Source of the DNA: Adenanthera pavonina
Taxonomy: Eukaryota; Streptophyta; Magnoliopsida; Fabales; Fabaceae
Reading direction: 5' to 3'
NCBI GenBank assembly: GCA_026686845.1
Contig: JAIVEN010000021.1
Coordinates: forward strand, 12,666,001-12,730,000
DNA: 64,000 bases
Positions within the stretch are counted from its first letter, which is position 1, and the number at the start of each line of letters is the position of its first letter. The notes below the pieces were generated by a model. The model searched no databases and had not been told where the DNA came from. It was given only the letters and a program-made list of their open reading frames with translations. This document shows positions 13,052 to 25,336 of this stretch, piece after piece. The translations under genes and the position numbers were made by a program.

Positions 13052-13939
13052 CTCGAGTTTGGTTCGTGGAAATGAATTTAAAGTGAAAATGAAAATGGAG
13101 GTGAAAATAATAAAAGTAGTGCATCAATTTTATTTAGTATTTATATTTATAATATTAAAAGATTAAAATGTCCTTTCCAATTAAAATAAAAAAAAAATCT
13201 TTTTGAAGAAACTGATCAATTTTGCATCGTCCTCCACCAACCGGAAGTCACAGCCGAATTTAACCACCGTCAGACACCATTGTCGAAGAACAGCAATGAA
13301 ACCCAGAACCATTTTTGCGCCAAGAACAATAGTAAAAAAAAAAATATACGTTTTGCACAAAAGCCCCTAAAACCAAAGCAATCAGAAATCTAAAACTAGT
13401 AATCATTCAAATACTATCGCCAGTGACCCACCTCCATTGCTATGCGAGATTTATGGACGAAAATAGCAGACCACCAAAGCCGAAGTCGGCAGAACCATCA
13501 TCCGAAGAGAGAAAACCTAAATCTGGCAAACCATCGTGTGAGATCACAAAGCCGAAGTCGCCGTTGCCATCGCCATCACCGTCGCAAACCTTGATAGGAA
13601 GGAGAAGTGGAGAAATGTTAGGAGAGCAGATCAAAGCTGAAGTCACCGTCGCTGTCTATGGAGGACGCTATCACGGCCGCTATCGATGGGTGGGTTGACA
13701 ACGAAGTGGAGAGAAGATGAAAGGCATCCAATGGAGAAGGGAAATATGATAAATGTGTGGGGTAGTGGTCATCATTTCTCACTTCCATGGAAGTCATGGG
13801 CGTAACGATGGAAGCTAATTCAGGCTTTTATGAAGAAAGTGGACTTCCATGTCCAGTTGTTACACACCAAATAAGCTAGAGGGTGGATTCCAGTTCCACT
13901 TTCATTTCCATGTGTACTAATTCCAGCAAACCAAACGAG
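13052..13939. mobile_element. Non-autonomous DNA element (MITE-like) with GC-rich interior
   Basis: The ends are inverted: CTCGAGTTTGGTTCGTGGAA at 13052 against a right end whose complement begins CTCGTTTGGTTTGCTGGAA (13921-13939). Both then run into purine-rich AATGAAA/GGAAATG blocks. The interior 13200-13760 is much GC-richer than the surroundings and holds an open frame at 13423-13698 of low-complexity Lys/Pro/Ser repeats (KPKS units). No transposase is seen. Target duplication is uncertain. The interior might be captured host sequence. Confidence 0.55.
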
Positions 13940-14032
13940 ACATTAATATTTTTCACATATAATATTTCCATTAGCTTAAAAGATTACTATTAATTTTTTT
14001 AATTTAATTTCCTAGACAAATTTCTACACGTA

Positions 14033-14072
<40 letters not shown>

Positions 14073-16329
14073 GTCATAATAATAATAAATTAATCTTCAT
14101 CATTTTGCCTGTATATATCTTTCAATATTGATCATATATGTATAAATAGATGCTTAATTAATTAACTTTGAATGTTAAAATTTGTAAATTAAACAATAAT
14201 AAATTATTCAGAATTTATAAAACCTCAAGTACTGGGCAAATTCAAGATCATGATCATCTATCTCGGTGCAAAAGGTCTAAATTCATTTTCCCGATTACAC
14301 TTTGATTGGAATGACTACGACTCACCTAAATAACTGCGGGAGGTGAAAAAAAATCAACAAAATGATGGGTGATTAGTAAATTATTTGTTCTCTTAACTTG
14401 ACCCAACTCAAATTTAGATTATTTGATCATATCATATATCATTTGATTAATTTTCATTAAAAGAACTTAAAGCATACCTAGAGCATAACTGTTTTAATCA
14501 ATGTTGGTTTGGTTGAGTAAAAATGACTCCATTTCCTTTAAGTAAGATTGATTATTTGAATTTTGTGATAGAAAAAATCACATTAGGAAAGATATCCCAA
14601 TTAAACATGATAATATTTAAATTTGATTAAATAATATTAAATGCTAAGTAATTATATAAAAAATAAGTTCATTAAAATGATTAATTATCAAAAACAAAGA
14701 AGAAAATTGCTATCAAGAGACCTTTATATCTATGTGGTTTAACTTGTTTTGATCCATATTAGTGGGAGATTAATGCGACTTCTGAAAATTTGGAACATAA
14801 AATATTACAATATGAAAAAATGAATTTAATTGCAACGTTTTTATATCTTAGAAAAGAGTGCTCCAGATTTTTATAATAGGGTAGGTGATTATTTGATTAA
14901 ATAACTTTTTAAATTATTTAATTGTTTCCGAACTCTAAATCAAAATAATTTACAAAATTAATATACTTTAGTCAGATAAGAAAATCAATATAATTTAGAA
15001 ACAAAATTGGACACATTATTGGTAAGGTTATTTTTTCCCAACATATTTTTGGTATGTTGAGTAATATGGCCATGATCATTTTGTCTGAGTTGCAGCGCTG
15101 GTGGCAGGTTATGTTTTCGCCACTACGTTTTTGGTTGACATTTGATTATCAAACTTTACGAAATCCGACTTTTTTTTTTGGCCAATATAGAATAACAAAA
15201 AAAAATCCGATCTTTTATAACTGAGCATTGACTATTTTTCTTTCAGGGAAGGGAAATAAGATTTTTTTTAAGAAAAATTATGCACTTTTGTTCATATAAA
15301 TTTTAAAAGTAATCAACCATGTTTACAGAAGCGCATGCACCAACACCATCAATCTAAAATGAAATAACTGAATAATGTATTAGGTTGATAATAGTTTTGT
15401 AAAAAGAAAAGAAATTTACAATCCCCATTAGAACGCAAATTGAAACCAATAATATGCATTAGGTAAAGTATTCCTACTTTGTGGTTCGATTACACATTTT
15501 CTCTGATGTTAATAAAAACTAGGTTCTCAAATATTAAACTTAAAGATAAATTATAACTGAAACTTATTTTTTATTAAAAAAATTATAATCACCGGATCAT
15601 TTTTTTATAAGTTTAAGTAATTGAATGATAACAACATATTTAATTTTGAAATTAAAATAGTTACTGAATATATTAATGTAACCGACTAACCGGAGTAACT
15701 AGGCGCCATGAAATGAAAAACATCTTTGGAACAAATTAATTTTTTTTTCGAAATAGGTTTACGGAATTGGACAAAAATATGGGTAATAATCCAAAAACCT
15801 TTGCCTCCTAATATTTATATACATATACTCACATTTCTCTTATGTGGGGTTTAAATGAGACCTCTCAGTGAAGGCTGTAATGTGTACGGCTCACCCCCAC
15901 ATTGAATTTGTTCATTTTCACAATGCATACACATAGTATTTCTTTTTTTAGCTAAATAAATTTATTGAACTGAACAAAACCACATAATAATGGCATTTTA
16001 ATTATCTCTACGTTCTATTCTCTATATCTACACACTTACACTTCATCAGGGTTTAAAAAGCTTTCACCTTTCTTTGTAGGTGAAACAAATTTATTATTTA
16101 CTTTTTAAGACAATTGTGATAAATAAAATTTAATAATTATATTTTGTAATAATTTTTTTAATAAATAAGCACACCAATATTTTTTGAACATTAAAAAATA
16201 TTTTATTCTAATTTATAAAATAACGCTTTTCAATTTTTTGGGCCAGATAACGTTTTTTTTAAACATTTTTGGCAAAAACAAAAAGTCAAAATAATATCAA
16301 CTTTTTTATATCTTGTAATGTGGCTGTAT
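13940..16329. other. AT-rich intergenic DNA, no gene seen
   Basis: Apart from an (AAT)n microsatellite, I see only AT-rich unique-looking DNA with short T and A runs. A slightly GC-richer patch at 15870-15900 (TGTACGGCTCACCCCCACATTG) has no coding frame. Confidence 0.5.
14033..14071. repeat. (AAT)n microsatellite
   Basis: About thirteen trinucleotides, followed by a shorter AATAATAAT stretch after an interruption (TAGTC). Confidence 0.95.
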
Positions 16330-16620
16330 ACTGTCGGCGGGGGCAGAAAGGATGAAATAGGCTGCGGAAAGAATCCAACGGCGGATTGCGAATGCAAAGG
16401 AGATTGGAAGGTTCGTAAGCCTACATCAGGCTCTCTTTGAGTGACACGTGTCGATCCTTTTGAATTTCCTGCTGGCCCTCCCTCTCTTAATTTAGGTGGG
16501 TCGCATTTATTGGCTCGTTTATGACCCCTGGTCCCACATCGCAGCTAGCCAACCCCCCAAACCACTCCTTGAGCCAATCCGCGCACGCTTCTCACCCACA
16601 GGCTCTTTTCTGTCATTTTA
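16330..16620 (+). promoter_or_regulatory. GC-raised island with G-box upstream of the glycosyltransferase gene
   Basis: About 290 bases of clearly higher GC content in very AT-rich surroundings, 1.2 kb before the pyrimidine-rich leader of the glycosyltransferase gene. It contains the palindrome GACACGTGTC (16443-16452), several CCAAT-like sites (GCCAATCC, AGCCAACC) and a TGGGTCC/GGTCCCAC pair. No frame codes for a protein. A distal promoter or enhancer is possible; this is inference from composition and motifs only. Confidence 0.35.
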
Positions 16621-17512
16621 TTACAATTTTTAACGTATGTTTTGTTTTAAAAATATAAAAAATAAATAATTTTTATTTATAAATTAATATATTTTTTAAT
16701 TCTATTTCTAATTAAAATAAATTTATTATTACAAAATATGAAATAAAATAAAATTAAATATGTACATTAAATTGTGAACATTTGTGAAACAAATTTCATG
16801 ATATATTTAAAATATTTACTTATTTTTTAATTTTAATAATTTAATTATTTATTTTTACACTTAGAATGAAATTATTATATTAAAAAATTTTAATTAAACA
16901 TACTAATTATTATGAGAAACTATATGTTTTTTTAAATTAATTGAAAATTATTTTTCCAACAATTTGAAATCATTATTAAATTTTATAAATTTTTATTTTA
17001 ATAATATTTTTTATTATAATATAATAAATGTTTAAAAATTAATAATAAATAATTTTTTATCAGAGGAATAATTATTTTATAAAAGCTTGACTTTTTTATC
17101 TCTGTTTTTTTTCTAGATTTGTGTCTTAATATGTAATTTTTCTCCCTCTTTTCTTTGGGCTTAGTTTGATTCTATTTTCTGCTTAAAAAACTTGTTTAAT
17201 AAATCTATTTTTTATAAATTATTCTAAAAAATAGAAAAATAAAAGATTAGAAAATTTAGAATATTTTTAAGGTATTTTATAATTTTTATTTTGAAAAATA
17301 TAAAGAAAAGTGAGAAATATTAACCTTATCAATAGTAAAGTTATAAATTTTAAATAATTTATTTATTATTTATTAATTATGATTTTGAGAATAATTATTT
17401 AAATAAATTTTTTTATTTTTTTTATTTTTAAAATTTATTTTTAAAAATAATTTTATAAATAAAACAGAAAACATTGGAACGCTAATTGTTTTCGTCCAAG
17501 CCGTCATCCACC
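16621..17512. other. Very AT-rich DNA between the G-box island and the leader
   Basis: Dense poly-A/poly-T patches and no gene. It may act as nucleosome-poor promoter DNA for the downstream gene. Confidence 0.4.
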
Positions 17513-18282
17513 GAGTATACAACTCTCTCTCTCACGGCGCGTTTATCTCTCTCTCTCCCCCTGTGTGACGGAAACGAGTCCCTATAATAGTTGTACTCGC
17601 TCATTTACTCGCAGGCCGTTCCAGGCAAGAGTGTCCGGCGATCATTCGGAATATCAATCGCCGCATTATTCATCCATTGATTTGAGACGTTTGAATTTTA
17701 TCATTTTGGTGTGGTTTCTCGAATTGGAAAATTTTATCCGATTTTGTGACGTTTTAATTGGGATAAGCGTTTTGGATTTTCTCTTTCCAGCTTGTTTGTT
17801 TGTCGCTGCCAAAGCTTGGCGTGCGTTAATGCTTCTGAGAATTGAGTTTTATGGTGCTTCCTTAACTGAGCTACATAACTTTTTGGTTCCGTGGAAATTT
17901 TGCTGGCATTAACGGTTAAAAGCTGTCGTGGCTAAGTAGATTTGGTCTCCAACCATTTTTGATAATGTCGGATCTTGGAGATACCTACTGGTAGAAGCTG
18001 GAAAAAGCAAAGAAGGAAATAAGTTTTACCTGATTTATGCCACATTTAGGGTTTTCCCATTTCATCTCACCTTTTCTTTTTCGAGCTCCGCATTGATCGA
18101 ATTGGGAGAGTAATCGAATACTTGATGTTTCTGAATAAAGAGGGATGGTCGATACTTGGGCTTGATTTGGCTGGTTGTTAGTGCGCAGGGTGGATGAGTG
18201 TGAAGGCATTGGTCTGAAGAGCAGAATTTGAGAGGAGTGAGAAGAACTTCATTGAGCAGGGAGATAAGCATTGGGAAGGCTG
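17513..18282 (+). promoter_or_regulatory. Probable 5' leader of the glycosyltransferase gene, with upstream ORFs
   Basis: CT-rich tracts at 17521-17560 look like a plant transcription-start leader. Between them and the start codon lie ATG-initiated upstream frames. One at about 17829 has roughly 28 codons. One at 17965-17994 has nine codons and ends TGG TAG. If the leader is not spliced, these would precede the main ORF. A leader intron cannot be excluded. The coding frame drawn from 17565 begins with GTG, so it is not a credible plant gene. Confidence 0.45.
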
Positions 18283-21179
18283 ATGGGCTTGAAGACATTA
18301 GGGGAGAGTAGGGTTGAGAAGCTGAGAAATTCGATGACAATATCCCCAAGGTCGAGAATGAAACTCTGGCTGATACGTGCCACAACGTCGGTTTTGCTAT
18401 GGACATGTATTGTCCAGTTAACGGCTTTGGGTGATATGTGGGGGCCTAGAGTTTTGAAAGGTTGGCCATCTTGCTTTTCTCAAGAGTCCGCGGCCAGGGC
18501 ATTGGATATCGAGATGCCTGCTGCACGCCCAAGAGTTCTTCCACCCAAGAGTGAGTTTTCTGCGTCTTTCAACATTTTCACGCTGGGATGAATCGTGTCT
18601 GACAGCACACTTTACTGAAGTCAATTTCGATTGTTTGTATTAATTCTTGTTGTATCCTAGTAGTCATTCGGTCAATTTTCCTTTAGTTTTTCAAAATTTT
18701 CATCTCCAGTTGGGATGAACGTAATGTTAAAACAACTTTTATTGGCATTTTAATCTCTAACCTTTTAAGCCCTTATATCAAATATCAATCGACCTGCACG
18801 AATTCTATAGGTTTTGTGGTCCCATAAATTCTTTCTGGAACTAATTTCACGTGGTTACCTTTGATGATATTGAATCTTCAGTCATTTGATTTCTTCATGT
18901 TACTTTTCTCTCTACTTTGTCTGAGTTCCTTCTTGAAAACCTACTTATCTTCAGGAGTTTATAAAAACAACGGTTACCTGATGGTCTCATGCAATGGAGG
19001 GCTGAACCAAATGAGGGCAGCGGTGAGTAGTTGATACATGTGTTTTTTACATGTCTTTCACTCTTTCCTTATGCGTTTCTGAATGTCTAATATGTATGAC
19101 ATACAGATATGTGACATGGTCACTATTGCAAGATATTTAAATGTCACGCTTATAGTACCTGAACTGGATAAGGCCTCCTTCTGGGCTGATCCCAGGTGTG
19201 TCCTTGATTCTGTCTTGGTTTATGCCATGAAAAGCATTATCAACTTGCAACGGTGGACATCTTTCTTTTCTGATAATTTTGAACTAGGATCTTACCCTTA
19301 AATGACTGTATACTGCGTTTTATGTTGCAGTGAATTCCAAGACATATTTGATTTGGATCATTTTATTACATCCCTGAGAGATGAGGTGCGAATATTGAAA
19401 GAGTTACCCCCAAGACTCAAGCAGAAAATGGAACATGGGATGCTTTACAGCATGCCACCAATTAGTTGGTCTGATATATCTTACTATAAGAACCAGGTCA
19501 GCATCAATTATTCTTTGGCCAATAATTCAAGAGATAATGACCTTTAAGCATGCCTTATCTTAACAATCCTCTAAGCTCACTTTGCAACCTTTAAACTGTT
19601 GTGCTTAATTTCTCCTTTACTAATTACAAGTGTAATTGGAATATTGTTTTGTATAGATTCTACCTTTGATACAAAAGTATAAAGTTGTCCATCTTAATCG
19701 AACTGATGCTCGATTGGCCAACAATGGCCAACCTTCGGAGATTCAGAAGCTGCGTTGCCGAGTTAATTTCCGTGCTCTGATATTTACTCCTCAGATAGAG
19801 GAATTGGGGAGAAAGGTGATCAGGCTTCTAAGGCAAAAAGGTCCATTTCTGGTACTTCACCTAAGGTATGAGATGGACATGCTGGCATTCTCTGGTTGCA
19901 CTCAAGGTTGCAACGGTGATGAAGTGGAAGAATTGACAAGAATGAGGTGATTAGATATCTGTATACTTTTGACCTGTTTTGTAAATTCCAATTTTTGCAA
20001 TCACAGTGGAAGATTAATGGCAGTTTCTCATCACTCAATCTATTGTGCATTGGTAGACATGCTTATCCATGGTGGAAAGAAAAAATCATTAATTCTGATT
20101 TGAAAAGGAACGATGGTTTGTGTCCTTTAACACCTGAGGAGACGGCCCTTACACTTAGGGCTCTTGACATTGATCGAAACATTCAAATCTACATTGCAGC
20201 TGGGGAAATATATGGTGGTGAAAGGAGGATGGCAAGCCTTGCAAGGGAATATCCAAAATTGGTAACTATTCAAATGCTCACTGCAACCTTATAATATAAT
20301 TGTGAATTTGGGATTCTTGTTTATACCTGTTTTCATCCGTTCTTACTGTTTGTCTTCGGGCTTGTTGAAACAGGTCAGGAAGGAGACACTACTAGAATCA
20401 TCTGACCTTCAATTCTTCCAAAATCATTCATCTCAGATGGCAGCATTGGATTATCTTGTCTCATTAGAGAGTGATATCTTTGTCCCCACATATGATGGAA
20501 ACATGGCCAAAGTAGTTGAAGGCCACCGCAGGTACATTTTGCTAACGGTTTGATTTCAATCATATGCATATTAATTATGTACTTGCTGCCTTCCTCTTCT
20601 TTCTTCGTGTGATTTTTTTTTTATTTGTTTGGTGTTTCCGCCCGTAATAGCAAACACTTGTTCTTTAGACCACTCTTCCTTGGAGATTTTCGGTGCATAA
20701 ATCTAAATCGAGAGACTCTAGTTCTATTTACTGGAACAAGTTTTGTATCCTCATTTTCTGAGAGGTCACTTGGCTATTGTTGATAAATGATAAGATAAAA
20801 TTCAAAATGGGCAATTTCTTGTATCTTCTCATGTTTCATAATCATCATCATCATCATCATTATCATTATTAGGATTATCATTAATGCTTCGAGGTAAAGT
20901 AAAATAACTGGTACCCTCCAATGCCTTGGCAGATATCTTGGATTTAAGAAGACAATCTTATTGAACAGAAAGCTTCTAGTTGATTTGATAGATCAGTTCA
21001 ACAATGGAGTACTGAACTGGGATGACTTCTCATCAGCTGTGAAGAAAGCTCATGCCAATCGCATGGGCAGCCCAACTAAAAGGTTGGTTATTCCTGAAAG
21101 GCCCAAAGAAGAGGATTATTTCTATTCAAATCCAGAGGAGTGTTTAGAACCGTCAGATGAACATTTGAGTAGAACGTGA
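18283..21179 (+). CDS. O-fucosyltransferase-family (GT106-like) glycosyltransferase, eight exons, 496 aa
   Basis: Exons 18283-18550, 18955-19022, 19107-19195, 19331-19496, 19657-19946, 20057-20261, 20374-20531 and 20933-21179 join in phase to 496 residues. Residues 28-49 form one membrane anchor after a basic N-terminus, the type II Golgi layout. Family motifs follow: NGGLNQMR (103-110), the TLIVPELD region with FWADP, CRVNF (231-235), the nucleotide-sugar site HLRYEMDM from His265-Leu-Arg267, FSGC, YPWW, LTPEE, IYIAAGEIYGG, NHSSQMAALD, FVPTYDGNMAKVVEGHRRY and RPKEEDYFYSNPEEC near the C-terminus. Known members include pectin RG-I rhamnosyltransferases of GT106 and protein O-fucosyltransferase relatives. 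All use a GDP- or UDP-deoxysugar in the Golgi, probably for cell-wall polysaccharides. Donor and acceptor cannot be told from sequence. An in-frame ATG at 18271 would add four residues; 18283 (MGLKTLG) is preferred because related proteins begin similarly. Confidence 0.93.
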
Positions 21180-21859
21180 GTGATGTGTTTGGAAGATAGT
21201 GGAATTTTGTGTTCGCTCTCCTGGTGCAACTTGGTTATTTACCAGATATTAAGAATGTTCTCAACACAGTTTTGGCATTGACAACCATTTTGTATCAAAG
21301 AGGCAGGGTGACTGTTAAGGGTTACAGACTTGATGAAAAGCTCCTGAGGTCAAGCAAAGTAGCTGGGGGATACTTTATATAATATATATGCAAATAATTC
21401 GTCACATTCATGTATAGAAGCTACCCTGCCATTACAGGGTAAGAGCAGATCATACTGCATTGTACACGGAAGAAATCACATACTAATTTGGACTTCTGGA
21501 ACTGCAGTTCGTGGTTGAAAGCTTGATTCCTTGGTACCTTTTTTCTTTTAAATATCCTTATATATAAATTTTGTTTCGTGTTTCTGCCTCTTTTTTTTTC
21601 CCCACCACCATGATCTTTGTTTTTTCAGGCTTATATATTCAATATAAAATTTGTGTTTGGGCAGATTATGCCTCCATTTTCTCGTTTTTTATCTATTAAT
21701 TGAGGGAATGACAGATTGGACTATCAATTATTGATCACGTATTGTAGCTAACCATGTTGTACTGACTTACTAGCTTTTTTGTTCATTCTTAATTGGTAAC
21801 TGCTGTCTTATATTCATGAACCCCGCTGGCCACTGATTGAAAAAAAAAAGAGCGAAATC

Positions 21860-21865
21860 AATAAA
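21860..21865 (+). terminator. Candidate polyadenylation signal of the glycosyltransferase gene
   Basis: AATAAA about 680 bases after the stop codon. The region between (21180-21859) is T-rich, non-coding 3' UTR-like DNA. An earlier cleavage site is equally possible. Confidence 0.3.
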
Positions 21866-24714
21866 GCAAGTGGAGCTTATAAATCATCTGAAGCTGAAGT
21901 TTAGATAGGTTTGTCTTTCTTCAAGTTTCTGTTGTTGTTTGGCAGACAGATGACAATTGCGATCCCATCAAAGGTAGGCATAAGTGGTCCACTGGGTTTT
22001 TGGTGATATTACATTGACTTTATACCTTCATTAATGATATATGATTATGTGAATTGTTCTTGTTGGACGAATATGCTCTGCGTGTTTTGCGGGGTCAAGT
22101 TGGTATTATATAGATTTTAGGATATAATGTAATTTTTTTTTTCTTTTTATGAAGGAAATGTCATTTGGGTGCATCAAGTTATTTTAAGAAATTGCAACTC
22201 ACTCTGAATGACGAGAACTTGGTTTTTTATTTTTTTTGGTATTTAGTTAATAAATATACAGGATATATTTTAAAGAAGCCACAAAGTAATAAGAGAAGCG
22301 AAATGAAATTAATTATATACAAGTGTATAGTTTTTTTGTTGTTTGTTTGGTATTATTTTGTCTTAATGTGTAATAGGCTATTATAGATAATTGCAATTGC
22401 ATTACATATACTCATGGCTATCTGTTGACCCCAGTATAAGCCTGTTTTTTGGATACCCTTTTTTAACAATTCATAATTGCTTATAGGATCCCTAAAGTAC
22501 TTATTACCTCAGATAGCCAATTACATCTTATTTTTTAATAATCAAATTATACTCTAAAAAATTGATCATATGAGAAGCAAAAATTTTCAGTGAGAATCAC
22601 TTATATAAAAATACTAGGTGATTGTGGTTTTTAGGTAAAAACAAAACATTTTATTTTCTCAAAATCATTTCTAAGATAAAAATATTTAAATATAAATTAT
22701 TTTTGATATAATTAAAATTATAAAATCACTTATCCTTATAATTAATTATAAAAATTCTACTCCAAACATGTATAAACTCAGACTTGGAACAGAAAATCAT
22801 AGGAGAACTTGACTGTGGATTCGAAACCCGTCACTAAATTTTGTGGGAACAGATGGGATCATTTGCATTTTTTGGAGTGGTTATTGATATTTTTGGTTTT
22901 TTTTTTGGGGGGGGGGGGGGTGGTGGGAAAAAAAAAAAGTGGTGAGGGACTGATGATATTGATTAATGCTTTCCCATGATATGATAGTGACTGAGGGACC
23001 CCCGTTAATCTGGTAAATTGATGCTGCCGGTATCTTGCTTTACAGAAGTACAAATCACGAACTGTTAGAGAGCGATTATTTATATCGCGATGAAAACGCC
23101 GTCAGCCCCAAAATACAATACACGCATTTTTCAATTTTTAGAAAATATGTCTGGCCCAAAATCTATTTACAAAATATCAACTTGTCTTTTTTCGAATGAT
23201 ATTTTATTCTATTAGACTAATATGATCTTGATCTAGCATCTTATAAATATTTGTGTGTATATACATATATTTAATTTTATTTCATATGCATTGCATGAAT
23301 TCTAAAAAGTATGTCGTAATGTTCATGATAAATAAAGATAATGTCTTATTATGGATTTTAAAGTAAATATTCAAACATTCTTTTTATTTTGCTTTAATTA
23401 AAGAGACTATTTTTATTTTTTAAACTTTCATTTTTAGTACAATCTATTAACTCCATTAGTGATATTTAATAGATTATAAAAATAACATTTATTAATAAAA
23501 AATTATATTAAAATAGATCATATTTTTCAATTTATTCTTCATTATATTGAATTTCTTATTCACCAATTTAATCCCCTTAATATAGATGTAGCTTGCACTC
23601 CTTCCATTCTCATAGACCAAACTTGTGGCACTAAGAAAAAGAGCCACGACAAAACAAGGTGAAGATGCGACTCTCTCCCTCTCTCTCCAAGGATATGATA
23701 ATATGATGTTTAAAAGAATTTAAGTAGTTTCTTAAAAAAAATAAGTTCAACCAAAAGTGCTAAAATCTTTTAAAGTATAAAATTAATAATAATTTTTATA
23801 ATATGATCAAAATTATATCATTTTTAGCCAAATGTGCTAAAGGATTATCAAATAATATTTATGTTAAGGAAGAGTATTTTGGTTTCAAAAAATCATCTAA
23901 CATATTTAAAAAATAAATAATCCTTTTTAGTATTCCAAAGAACTAATTGATTAAATAATGATGATCTAGGGGTTCGATGGGAAACTTTTCCTATTTCGAA
24001 AAGATCAATAAAACCCAACCAATTTTTAACGTTTGAACAATGATATGAAATGAAAACATAAATCTAATTTTGAAACTAAAATAAATAATAAACCAAATAA
24101 TAAAACAAGCAGCAATATCTTATTATGTGTAGTATCTCCTTAGACAACTATTAATATTGTTTCCTATAGAAAATGCATATTTGTGTATAATAACTAATAA
24201 AAAATGATTTTTTTCTCTTTGAAAAAAGTAAAAAAGGGGCAGATAAAAAAAGTAAATAAAAAATGGGTTCAATTAATAGTATCTTTAGAATCCACTTTTT
24301 TTTTTTCCAGTGAAAGGGAAATGTAAAGACTACTAATAAAGCAGCCCAAGTGAGACTTTTACTATATCCATGTAAATCATGTCTCCTATTTCTATCAGTA
24401 TGAAGGAAGGCACAGAGTCAAAAAGGGATTCCGGCAAAGAGTTAATAAATAGTTGGATGAACATAAACAAAATCTCAAAAATAAAGGGTGATTTATTTAA
24501 TGAAATCTTTAATTTGAAGTAGGGTCTATTTAGGTTTTCAAAATAGAATAAATGATAAAATTTTCTATAATTAAGATAAAATAAAAGAGAACACCAATAT
24601 ATTTTTCTCTAGGTTTTATATTATATATGTTGGAAATAAAATGATATGATATGATATTATATATTATATTATATTATGTATTGTTATATTTATTTTATAG
24701 AATGTCACTTTTTC
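21866..24714. other. AT-rich intergenic DNA, no gene seen
   Basis: No supported gene. There is a T-run/poly-G/A-run patch at 22898-22940 (about 14 G). AT-rich blocks at 22480-22760 and 23710-23960 look like decayed MITE debris, but I could not pair termini. Confidence 0.45.
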
Positions 24715-24935
24715 TTTGTTAAAAAACGGGGCAAGGCCCAAACACCATAAACAAAACAGATTACTTAACCTTGGGCATAGACCCAACACACTGTGTGTGT
24801 CAAGCATCACCTGCAACTCTTGAGGCGGGTTCCTCAAAGCCCCAGGCTCGAGCCCCTATATGAGACTGTGCTTTGCCATCCAATCCGCACATTGATTCTC
24901 CTCCTGGCGATATACACAAGCTCCATATAAATCTG
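24715..24935 (-). mobile_element. 3' end of a LINE (RNase H remnant)
   Basis: Read on the minus strand, 24918-24856 translates to RQEENQCADWMAKHSLI then a stop. This is the C-terminal RNase H-like signature (N-x-x-A-D-x-x-A) found at the end of plant L1-type LINE ORF2 and related domesticated proteins. About 140 bases of 3' UTR-like sequence follow, ending near a T-run on the plus strand (A-tail on minus). RT and endonuclease are absent, so it is a 5'-truncated copy. Confidence 0.55.
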
Positions 24936-25082
24936 GGCCTTGAAAGATAAAACAAGCTTTATGTATTGTGAAAGAAATGTCCGAATAATAAGTTTTATTG
25001 TAATAATTTATTTTGAGATTCATCATCCAACCTTGTTAGATATACAGTAAAGCACACTGGAGATTTGTCCGCTTCAACTTTT

Positions 25083-25319
25083 TTTTTTGGTTAAACAAGA
25101 TGGCGGCCAGGGAAGGCGCTTCGATAACCATCACCAGGTACCAAGTTCTAGCAACAAATCCATCTTTTACATTTGGTGGCCTTTTAAGGGAACTCCCCAT
25201 AACGGAGTTGTCACTAATATAGGACTTAGTGGCCATGGGGGGAACTCGAATCCATTACCCAGGGAGAGGTGAGAGCCTTTATCCTAATTTCGTAGCTACT
25301 TATGCCAACTTGCATTTGC
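25083..25319 (-). mobile_element. tRNA-derived SINE with 17-bp target duplication
   Basis: Flanked by TGTC[C/T]GCTTCAACTTTT at 25066-25082 and 25320-25336 (16 of 17 identical). On the minus strand the body starts GCAAATGCAAG. It carries an A-box-like TTGGCATAAGTAG and, about 55 bases on, a B-box-like GGATTCGAGTTCC, the split RNA polymerase III promoter of tRNA-derived SINEs. It ends in an A-rich tail (AACCAAAAAAAA) against the duplication. Length 237 bp is typical. The long perfect target duplication suggests a fairly young insertion by LINE machinery. Confidence 0.8.
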
Positions 25320-25336
25320 TGTCTGCTTCAACTTTT

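Noticed and set aside
13423..13698. 91-codon open frame with KPKS repeats
   Set aside because: Lies inside a MITE-like element, no start context or homologous domain; mentioned only as possible captured DNA.
17565..17912. 115-codon open frame before the glycosyltransferase gene
   Set aside because: It opens with GTG, not ATG, has no recognisable domain and lies in the probable leader.
18062..18406. Minus-strand open frames opposite glycosyltransferase exon 1
   Set aside because: Shadow of the real coding exon; no splice partners or domain.
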